DNA of 64,000 nt from Ambrosia x helenae. Taxonomy: Eukaryota > Streptophyta > Magnoliopsida > Asterales > Asteraceae. The first letter of the stretch is position 1, and each line of letters begins with the position of its first letter. Where the stretch lies: NCBI GenBank assembly GCA_030844895.1, contig CM061225.1, forward strand, positions 104,794,688 to 104,858,687, in the 5' to 3' direction. Below the pieces are notes generated by a model that worked only from the letters and a program-made list of their open reading frames with translations, was not told the DNA's origin and did not search any database. Both the position numbers and the translations under genes were made by a program. Below are positions 34,984 through 46,900 of this stretch, piece after piece.

Positions 34984-37900
34984 ATGGATGCAGCAGCAGC
35001 AGCTGTATCTTCTTCTCGATGTCCTTCCACTCCTCAGTGGAACCTCGATAGACCTTTCCTCACCGGCAATTTCCACCAGGTGTGTATATATCTCATGTTT
35101 ATAAAACAAAGCTCGTTCGATTTGGTTATAATTATTATGCTTGTGTTGATTCAGGAAGAATTGGCTGAATCAAAAGTGAATTCAATGAATATTTGGTATT
35201 ATTTATTTATTTATGTTGTTGGATATTTTTTTTATTATATTTTTAAAGGAAATTAATTGCTTATTGTTTTACATTTTGTTGTTTGTATAGTTTGGAATCT
35301 GAGAAGCCTATTGGTTGTTATAATGCTTCACTGCAGGTATTATTATCACTTTAAGAGTTGTTTTTATGTTTATTAGGATACTTGCCCTTACTTTGTGCCT
35401 TACTAGAGTTATGTAGTGTAATTGTATCACACCTGGCAAATTCTATATACATATATACACACATATATATACATTTAATTAATTGCTTCATTGTTGTTAT
35501 AATGTTTGGTATGCTAGCTTTGAGGAACTCGTTTTTCTCTGAATTTCGTCGTCCAACTCCTGTTCGTTGTAAATCAAGACGTATGGTGTTAAAGATCTTG
35601 TCATCATAGTTATCAAAAGCGCTAGGCGCAACTCAAGGCGCATAGGCTCGCCTAGGGCCTAGGCGCGAACTGCAAAAAAAAGCGAGGGCCTGAGATAAAA
35701 AAAGCGAACAAAGAAAATAAAGTAAAAATATATTAAAATAATACTATTTTTCATCTAGTTAGTATCAAAAGTTATAAAATATCGATGCATTAGTGTATAT
35801 AAGTAGTTTTGCTTAGATAAAAGTATAAATCTTGCTGGAATCTAGCCGTATTTTAACGAATTTGGCTGGAAACTCTCTAGAATTTGGGAATCTAGTTGAG
35901 ATCTGCGCCTAAACCATTACCTGGAGAATTAAAGCGCAATTTCCTCGGCTCAAAGCGCAAATGCATCGCCTCGCCTAAAAAATGGGCCTAGGCGCACAAG
36001 GCGATGGCTTTTAACAACTAGGCTTGTCATATGTTGTTGGTGTCAATATGTGTGTAGACAGAAAAGCAAATAGGGTTTTTAAATTTATTATTGGTCAAAG
36101 AGTATGTTTAATGGAAATGAAGAGTGTTACAATTGAGCTCATGATAAAAGGATTATGGTTACAAGATTGTAGTTTTTTACCAAACACATAAATAACTAAT
36201 TATTTGATTATGATAACTTTCAAACGGCATAAGCATGTCCAAACACTAATGCCTACAACGCGTTTTGTTACTACAGATTGTTTAAATCTGATTATTTAAT
36301 ATCATATAGTTACTTTTAGAACAAACATCCAATGACTCAAACATCCCTCCTAAGTCAGGTATGTCGACACTGGGCGAACTACAATAAGTGGGTGATGTGC
36401 GGTTATCAATGTAATGGACTAACTGTTTTGATAAATGTCTGCATGTAGGAAATGATTGTAATTGACGATCTTTTGTCTGCTTTAACTGGTATTGACGGGC
36501 GGTATATTTCCATAAAAAAAGCTGGAGGGAGTGAGGACTCTTTTAGCTTCCATGTTGATGGATCTATGGATTTGGCACTCCAGGCAAGAATGTTCACATA
36601 TGTAGTCATTTCATATGTTTGACACTTTGCAATACTAAATGCAACTACCCAACACACATTATGCATTTATGTTCATGGAAGTGGTCGAGTTTGAAAACTA
36701 AAATAAGGGACGCAAATGCAGGAATCAGCAAAGCGGATGTTTCCTTTGTGCAAGAGCTACTTGCTCATCAATCAGTTTGTTGAGTCAAGATCCCAGTTCA
36801 AGTCTGGATTGGTTAATCATGCCTTTGCTGCTGCACTTAGGGCCCTCCTCCTAGTAAGTTTAATATTCAATGCTAATCATGCCAGTAAAGTTTCTGTTTT
36901 GGAACCTCTCTTGCATTATTATTAATGTTGTCGACTTACAATAAGTTTGAACGGTGAAATTGCACAAAAAGTGTTATTTTGTTCACTATTAAACAAATCA
37001 ATGAAACTTCTATCTGAAACTTTTAATTGCAAATTATTTCTCTTTGTTAATTTCTTGCTTTTTATTTGAAGTTGTTTTAACATGTTATCACTATTGTGGA
37101 ATTTGTGGCTTCTTTGTTTCATATCCTTCAAAAGTTATTAGTGGATATGTATTTTATATAAAGTTCAAATATGTGTGTATGTGTGGGTGAACTTGCCAAC
37201 GGGCTTGAACTCCCACATGCTCATCAATGAAGGTCAGACTCACCGTAAGAAATACAACTGAGGATTCTTTACAAAACAAATCTGGCATTAATATCTTTCG
37301 GATATGATCATTGTTCTAGTAGTTTTATGTATTTTCCATCTTTTTAAATATTTCAATCAAAACTTCCACATGATGCTTCCAGCTGCATATTCAGACATTT
37401 TAGTCCCTATCTATCTCAGGACTACCAGGCTATGGTGGCACAGCTTGAACATCAATTTCGACTAGGAAGACTCTCAATACAAGGATTATGGTTCTATTGT
37501 CAGGTACTTACTTCTCTATTAAATTTAGCACACATTTTTTTTTCTATGTATTTTTCACTTGATACTCAGTTAGACAGAACTGAATGACTTCATGAATAAA
37601 ACGAACTCCAAAACATAGACTTTAAGTTCATCCAAAACTAACCACAATTGACCAACAATCTCCTTGTTTCATAATTCACGAGCATGTGATGTAAAGGCTC
37701 CAATATTCTAATCTTTCGGAAGTATTAATTGTGCATCATCAGTGTACAATGTACATGTGCCTGAAAGTTTGTCAGACCTGTTTTTAAAGTCAAAATTAAG
37801 GATTTTTTTACATATTTGCCCCTGCTAAGCCTCCTAATTACATATTTACTCAGCTCTTAAAATAAATTAAATCGTGCAAGTTATATTTTTCTTCTTTTTC

Positions 37901-40900
37901 ATTTTTACTATTCATATTTTATGGCTTTTATTTTATTTATGCTTTTAGCCAATGATGGGATCAATGCAAGCATTGTCAATAGTTATAAAGAAGGCTTCAG
38001 CACATGATTTTGTTGGTTCAGCAGTCCTTAACCTTTTACAGAGTCAGGTAAATTTCTTAACTTCCAACTTCTTTTCACCTTTCAATTTATTTATGTTTTT
38101 GAATTAAAATTTGTAAACAGGCCAAGGTAATGGCTGGTAACTACTTGGTGAGGTCATTGCTGGAGAAGATGATAGACTCTGCAAATTCTGCTTATCTTGG
38201 CATACTAGAAAGGTGATATCCCTAATCCCCATGTACATTTTTGTAACCCTTTTTCTTTTCTGTGTAATTTTCTATATAAACGCATAAATGATACAGAGAT
38301 CAATTGATTTGACTTTCCATGTTCTCATACACTAAGTAGTAACTTATACCATGTGCAGGTGGGTGTATGAAGGAGTTATTGACGATCCACACAACGAGTT
38401 CTTCATTGCTGAGAACAAATCTCTTCAAAAAGTAGGATTGCCTACTAAATACTAATATAAGAAAGTTATAAATACATCAGGCTGGGTTATTGACCGAGTG
38501 GTTTTTTACAGGAGTCTCTTACCCAAGATTATGATGCTATGTACTGGAGGCAAAGATACAGCCTAAAAGATGATATCCCTTCCTTCCTTGCAAATTCAGC
38601 CGAAACGATTTTAACAACAGGGAAATATTTAAATGTCATGAGAGAATGTGGCCACACTGTTCAGGTTATGTTTTATATATAAATTGGTCAAGATGCTGAA
38701 AGTATCCCTAAAGTGTACCTCAAATGCATATAAGACGTAGTAAATCATTGCAATTTCTGCAATCATATTCGAATTACTAATACTTTTCGATATTAGGCAA
38801 AAAATGTCGTGGGTCAAAAAAAATATTTTATTGGGCCCATTTCAACCTAGGTAGTTAAAGACTTAAAGGCGCTAAGCGCAAAGGGTGAACCATGGGTGGG
38901 CCTAGGCGCAGGGTGCTTAAAAAGTGAGGACTTTTTTAAGCAAGCTGGAGAGTATTAACAGGCTATTATTAGGCATTTTAAACATGTTTTAGGCTGGTTC
39001 CAGGCAATTTGGAAGTTTCAGACTAGTTTTAGCTGTTTCGTACCTGTTTATACCCTTTTTTGGCAGATCTTGGCTGAAACTTGTGCCTGTGTGATGGGCT
39101 GTCTAGGCGCACGCTTTGTTTGTCTTTGACTACTATGGTTTCAACGTGTAGAACAGAACACACACATTTTGACCCGAACTTGTGTTTGACTGGTTACCCA
39201 ACCTACTGAGTGGTCCATTTGCACCTCTTATTTCTGTGTATCTCATACTAGCTTGACTCTATAGGTCCCTGCAATGGAGAATTCAAAATTGACCAGCTTT
39301 GGGTCCAATGATCACTATCTTGAATGCATCAAATCTGCCTATGATTTTGCTAGTGGGGAATTACTAAACCTCATGAAGGATAAGGTGCGGTTATTTTATT
39401 TCATATTTTATTCCAGTCTGCTGTATCTTCTAGTACTTGTCTAGTTGTTTCATTTCACTTACAGAAAGTGAATGGCTGTGATTTGTTTTCTCACTTTACT
39501 GATCAAATGTATTTGTATTGCTGATAGTATGATCTCGTTGGAAAGCTACGTTCTATTAAGCATTACCTTCTTCTCGATCAGGTATATGCTTAGCAACTGC
39601 ACCCTTTAATAGTTTGATTTATATTTTGTTTTGTGATGGTTATAATTAACTAGTTGTCGATTGATTTGACTCACAGGGTGATTTCTTGGTTCACTTTATG
39701 GATATTGCCCGTGATGAACTTGCTAAAACACCAAATGAGATCTCTGTTGAGAAGCTTCAGGTCTTTAGTCACTTACCTCCTCTTATAGTACTACTATGAT
39801 GGTTGGTATTAATTATCCACTTTTGATGGTGAATTATATATGGTTAATCTGATCATGTTTATACTTGGAGTCATGTAAACTTATATATAGTGATGTTTTT
39901 GTAATTGATCCAAAAATGTAATACATTTGGACTGGTTAAGCTGATGTTTGGGTTTAATTTTCAGTCTCTCTTGGACATTGCACTGCGTTCAACAGCAGCT
40001 GCAGCAGATCCTTTGCATGAAGACGTCACATGCTCTGTGGTTGGTAACATTTTTAGACAGTATAAGAATTACATAAAATATTTTGTAACGAGGTACCATG
40101 ACATTTTGGTTTCAGGACACATGTTCTTTACTGAGGAGATTGAGCACCCTCAAAGATCTACAAACAGGTGAGACAGTGGCAGAGAGTGAAGAGCCCTTGA
40201 GTATTACTGGTGTTGAAACCTTTTCTGTTAATTACAAGGTAAATATCACCTTTTCTTTCTTTCTCAGCATTTTTCTAATTTATGGTTAAAGGACAATTTT
40301 CTTTGCCTGAACAGTTGGGGTTTTGATTGATTATTATTTATTAACAGTCATTACATGAAAGATGTGTGGTAAACGTGATTGTAAAACTATATAATTACAA
40401 TAATGATTTTTTAATTTAATAAATGGGTTTAGGAGGTTGTTAGCATTAACAATGTACCTCGCAAGAGTTTCAACCCCATTTAATCATTCATTTGACCTGA
40501 TATAAATTAACCTGTTGTAATTGCCACTTTTAATAATTATCAAGTATCAACTGCAATAGTAAATCCTGAATATCTATATTCCAATTTATAGAGGCTAATA
40601 TTGCTGTCTCACTTTATTTCTTAAGTGGTAGCCTAGTGATCTCTTACAGTTTTACACTGGCAGAATCTTTGGTTAATGGTACTTTTCCATGTCTATCTGA
40701 ACTGGTGATATGTAGTTTCTTAAATAGAAGTTAATAAAATACAATAGCAAATGGAAATGGAAAATGGATTCTAAAGGGATCTGAACCTCAAATCTTTATG
40801 TTTTGAGCTTCTGTAGTGGAGAAGAACTCATTGTATGGTTTCGTTGTTAATGGTTCCACTCTTATGCCTAAAAGAAGGAAACAAAGGAGAACATGAAAAA

Positions 40901-43900
40901 AACCACAAATACTTCTTAGCCGATAATTATGCAAATAATTAGGAATTTATATTTATCATTTATTATTGATTGGTATTGTAATTATAGTATGATTGTAATT
41001 CCTTATTTAGATAGGGTTTCTATTCCCTATATAAAGGGACATAAGACATTGTATTATTCATTCAGAAATTTATCAATACCATGATTACTTTCATGGTATC
41101 AGAGCAAGTCTGATCCAATAAACTGTCGTTTTTTTTTTTTTTTTTTTTTTTCACAGCTTCGGCTGTTCTGTTCTGTTTTCCACAGCTTCGGCTGTTCTTT
41201 TCTGATAAACCCACTGTAGCCACCAGTCTGTTCTGGGCGCTGGTATTCTGCAGAACCTTTTTAAACCTGCCGCTACATATACAAACCCTACGCAGCCGCC
41301 ATGACAAAACCCGATGATAGTTCCAGCAGCGCTGAAAAATCAGCGCCGACCTCTCTGCACCCGGCTTATTCTGTCAGCAACATTCAGTCCAAGATACGAA
41401 CCCTTGATGGTACCAAAGTCACGTACTCTTCTTGGGTTAAACTTTTCCGATTTCATGCCATTGCATACAAAGTTCTTGATCATCTCGATGACACCCCACC
41501 ACCGGATCCTGCTGACCCGTCCTACGGGACTTGGAAAGAAATTGATGCGCTGGTATCGCAATGGATTTACAGCACTTTATCGGACGAATTGTCGTCCGAA
41601 TTTCTGGACACTGAAGCCACGGCCAGAGAGACATGGGTTCGTCTTCAGCAACACTTCCTCAGCAATAAACAAGCCAAGGCTGCTGCGCTGGAAACTCGGT
41701 TTGTTAATCTTACACTCGCTTCTTGCTCCTCTGTTGATGATTATTGTAAACAGTTACAGGAATTGGCGAACCAATTGGCCGATGTTGATCAACCAGTCTC
41801 CAAACAACGCCTAGTTCTACAACTGGTGCGGGGTTTGTCGGCTGAGTTTGACACCACGGCCCAATTAATTCATGCTCAACAAGCGGACTGGAATACCGCC
41901 AAGACTATGCTGCAGGATGAAGTTATCCGCTTGGAATCCCGAAAACAAACATCTTCCTCTGTCCTCGTGGCCGGATCCAGCAAACCCACCAACAACCCAT
42001 CACAATCCGCCCCATCAAACAACTATCCCGCCCAACAAAACACCTACTCCGAACAACCCCCATCATCCGGCTCACCATTCTATCGGGGCAGGGGACGCGG
42101 TCGCGGATACAATTCACGCGGCCGCGGAAGAAGAGGACGTGGTTATGGTTCCCAACCTTCTTACACACCTTGGCCCTTCTCACCCCAACAATACCCACAG
42201 TGGGCTTGGTGGTCTCCACCACCATGTCCCTATCCTACACAATCAAATTGGCGACCCAATTCCACTTCATTACCCACAAACCAGCCCCAAAACCAAAATC
42301 CTGCAGCCCACTTTGCTGGTTACTCGCCGCAGCAGCCTGCTTACAGCCCTTCGGCCCCTGCTGCGCCGCCTGGATTTGATGCCCTTTGCCCGTCCGACTT
42401 GAGCAAAGCTTTCAGCGCTATGCAGATGCAGTATTATGATCCCAATTTAATCATGGACATAGGCGCGGAGCAACATGTCACCGAAAACAAAGGTATGGTT
42501 CCTAATTTGAATTTATCTAATGCAAACACTAAATTAATGGTTGGCAATGGTCAGTTTTTACCAATTGAGGGAACCGGTACCGGGCTTCCTTCCCATTCAC
42601 AACCGAACCTATATTTTACCCAATATCCTTTATAGCCCCCAAATCATTAAATCACTTATTTCGGTTCGCCGATTCACCCGTGAAAACCTTGTTTCTATAG
42701 AATTTGACCCTTTTGGTTTTTCTTTGAAGGACCTCAAAACGGGACGCCTGCTTTCACGCCACAATAGCACAGGCGATTTATATCCGGTTACTCCACCAGT
42801 TCTCCCGCCACAAGCTTGCTTCATTGCCTCTACAGCCTTACCATGGCATGATCGTCTGGGCCACCCCGGCGGTCATGTCTTAGATATTCTTACTAGAAAT
42901 TTTGGTTTTTCATGTAATCACAATAAGAACTCATTTTGTCATTCTTGTCATTTATCGAACAGTAAAAGATTGCCATTCTATGAATCTAGTTCTTTTACAT
43001 TTGCACCGTTTGATATTGTACATTGTGATTTATGGACCTCACCAATACCTAGTAAAACCGGATATAAATATTACATGGTCTTAATTGACATTTTTTCAAA
43101 CTTTGTTTGGGTTTACCCACTAAAATACAAGTCCGAAACTTTTCCTACCTTTGCCAAATTTCACCGCCTTATTGCCACTCAATTTAACAGACATATTAAA
43201 ACTTTCCAATGTGACCTTGGCGGGGAATTCGACAATAATGCCTTTAAACAATTTGCTCATCAACATGGTCTCTTGTTTCGTTTTGCTTGCCCACAAACCT
43301 CCTCCCAAAACGGCAGGGCTGAACGAATGATCCGTCGCCTCAATGACGTCATCCGTTCTTTACTTATTCACGCCCATCTACCACCAATGTTTTGGGTGGA
43401 GGCCCTCCATACCGCCGCCTACCTACACAACATCTTACCCACCAAGAGACTCAACTTTTTCACACCCACTTTTGCCTTATACCTCCGCCACCCATCATAC
43501 GACCACCTTCGCGTTTTTGGGTGCGCGTGTTACCCCAACACCTCTGCTACACAACCACATAAACTTCATGCGAGATCCGTTCGGTGTATCTTTCTCGGGT
43601 ACCCTCCGGACTTCCGTGGGTATCGTTGCCTTGACCCAACAACCGGGAAAGTACTTATTTCTCGCCATGTTACATTCGATGAACACACCTTTCCTTACTC
43701 CATCCCCACACCACCCTCTTCCTACACATTTCTTGATGACGCACCCATTGGCTTTACCTTTAGCCATCCCATTCCTACACCCACCACCAGCCAACCTATG
43801 CCCCACACCATCTCACCTTTTCCCCTCCACTACTCTCGCCGCCCTAAACCACACCCACTACAGCCCACTGCTAACCCACCCGGCCCTCCAGCCCACTCTG

Positions 43901-46900
43901 CAGCCCCGCCTCCCGCTGCTACCACCCAACCGCACACTGCTGCTTCGTCAGCAGGTCCGCAGCCGCCGATGCACACTGCTGCCTCGTCAGCAGCCCCGCA
44001 GCCGCATCCCATTCCCTCAAACACCCACCCCATGACCACCCGATCCAAAGCTCGTCATGCCCTCCACACTACCACTATCTCCCCGGTCCCCACATCCTAC
44101 ACCAAAGCCTTTGCCGACCCCAATTGGTTAAACGCCATGCAAACCGAATTTAGTGCCTTGCAGGATAATGAGACTTGGGAACTTGTACCTCGACCGGTTG
44201 ACAAACCTGTCATCCGCTGCATGTGGCTTTTTCGCCATAAATTCAAATCCGATGGTACATTAGAGAGATACAAGGCTCGACTTGTCGTAAATGGCAAATC
44301 ACAGACCGTGGGCATTGATTGCGATGATACTTTTAGCCCGGTGGTTAAACCAGCCACCATTCGCACGGTTTTATCTATTGCGGTCTCTCGCTCCTGGCCT
44401 ATACACCAATTGGATGTCAAGAATGCCTTCCTGCATGGACATTTAAATGAAACTGTTTTTATGCATCAACCAACAGGTTTTGTCGATAGGCGTTTTCCTA
44501 ATCATGTTTGCAGGTTAAAGAAGTCTCTGTACGGCTTGAAACAAGCCCCTCGGGCGTGGTATACTCGGTTTGCCACATTTATTCTCTCTCGGGGTTTTCG
44601 TGGAAGTGTGTGTGATAACTCTTTGTTTATATACAAGCATGGCGAGCATACAGCGTATTTACTGCTTTATGTGGATGATATCGTACTAACTGCCTCCTCG
44701 GTCACTCTGTTGAACAACATTATCACTACTTTATCCCGCGAATTTGCCATGACAGATTTGGGCTCTCTACATCATTTTCTAGGTATTCGCGTAACTAGAC
44801 AGGCGAATGGTTTATTCCTAGATCAGAGTCAATATGCAAAGGACATCATCCAGCGTGCGTCCATGACCAACTGCAAACCATGCACCACTCCAGTTGATTT
44901 ATCATCTAAGCTAAGTGCCACTGATGGTCCTTTATTTCATGACCCCACTTTATATCGCAGTCTGGCAGGAGCATTACAATACCTCACGTTCACTCGTCCT
45001 GACATCTCTTATGCCGTTCAACAAGTGTGTTTATTTATGCACGAACCACATGAGCCGCACTTTGCGTTTTTAAAGCGCATCATTCGCTATCTGCAGGGTA
45101 CTCTTGACTATGGTATTCGCATCATCAAATCCGAATCGCATTCTCTAGTGGCTTATTCGGATGCTGATTGGGGTGGTTGTCCCGACACTCGTAGATCTAC
45201 GAGCGGCTATTGTGTTTTCCTAGGGGACAATTTAATTTCATGGTCATCAAAGCGGCAGCCTACTATTTCCCGCTCCAGTGCTGAAGCGGAATATCGCGGG
45301 GTTGCAAACGCAGTAGCTGAAGCTACTTGGATTCGGAATTTGCTTTTGGAGCTGCATCTTCCTCTTCGTCAGGCCTCGGTCGTTTATTGTGATAATGTTT
45401 CGGCGGTTTATTTATCTGATAATCCTGTTCAACATCAGCGAACGAAGCACATTGAGATCGACATTCACTTCGTTAGAGAAAAGGTTCGCGTGGGTGATAT
45501 TCGCGTGCTTCATGTCCCTACTTCTCTGCAGTATGCTGATATTTTCACAAAAGGTCTCCCGCGGCAGTTATTTCAGTCTTTTCGTTCCAGCTTGAGCGTC
45601 TGTCCTACGCCCGCTCAAACTGCGGGGGAGTCTTAGCCGATAATTATGCAAATAATTAGGAATTTATATTTATCATTTATTATTGATTGGTATTGTAATT
45701 ATAGTATGATTGTAATTCCTTATTTAGATAGGGTTTCTATTCCCTATATAAAGGGACATAAGACATTGTATTATTCATTCAGAAATTTATCAATACCATG
45801 ATTACTTTCAATACTATCTGATGTTGAATTTGAATATATAAGTTATGTTTACCTAAAATTTTAATATTCGCTAGAGTAGTGATTTTCTAATTTTTAATGT
45901 GCTATTGTGCTGGGATATACATACTATCTATTTGTCTCCCATTTGAAAGCTGATATATGACTTTAATCAAAATCAAAACTACTACGATTCTCATACAATT
46001 TTGCACCAATTTGTTTACTTAAGTGCTTCATAAAACATATTATATCGAATAAAATTGGCACTAATATGGTTCTTGCTACCTTTACTATCCACACCAGACC
46101 ATATCAACTTTTTTCATGAGATAATATCTTTTTTTTTTTTTTTTCCTTTTAGAACAGCTGACACACACACCTTCTAATCCTACTCCTAAATTCTACATCA
46201 ATGTCGACTATGGGACTTGAACCCTAAACCAATGTGACAATGTCCACTATTGATTGGACACCCTCAGTTTCATGTATCCCCTCAAAATTTGAATAATATC
46301 ATATTTACCCAACAACAGATCATAATATCAAATACATTTGTTATCATCATAATTTTGACATATACCTTTTATCTTATGTAAAGATTTAGGTTATGAAAGT
46401 TTGAATTGTGATAAGAGAAGGGTATAAGGGTCATATGACAATTGTATTTACTGTTTAGGGTAAATACGAAATTTAAGTTTTTTGAGTGAGTTTATTTTAT
46501 AGTAATAGTTTTTGGTTGGATAAATATGTTGTTGTTACATGTTTTTAGGGATATATATGAAATTGCTGCCTTTTAATTAATGGTGATTGGCATTGTGTTA
46601 TTTTAAGTTGCTCTCTGTTTCAGGTTCAATGGCCATTATCACTTGTGATATCAAGAAAAGCTTTGACAAAATACCAATTGATCTTTCGGTTTTTGTTTCA
46701 TTGCAAACACGTGCATCGTCAACTTTGTGCAGCATGGCAAGTACATCAAGTATGTGATTAAATATAATTCCCATCAATTATCATTCAAAAAATTTCAATG
46801 CTTTATATTGTAAATTATACTTTTATTGTTTAGGGTGCACGCGCACGTGATAGGCATGGAACTGCAATCTCTACATCTTCAATATTGTGCCGTAACATGC

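Larger units (their letters stand above)
40914..45810 (+). mobile_element. Ty1/Copia LTR retrotransposon in GCP2 intron 15
   Basis: A complete 4897 bp element with 180 bp LTRs, flanked by the 5 bp duplication ATACT (40909-40913 and 45811-45815). The primer-binding site TGGTATCAGAGCA (41094) directly follows the 5' LTR and the purine tract GCGGGGGAG precedes the 3' LTR. Domain order gag, protease, integrase, RT, RNase H defines Copia. It has the same orientation as GCP2. Short LTRs suggest the Ale lineage, but this is tentative. Confidence 0.97.

Noticed and set aside
43343..44035. 230-codon plus-strand open frame rich in Pro and His
   Set aside because: It is an out-of-frame shadow of Copia pol in a Pro-rich linker.
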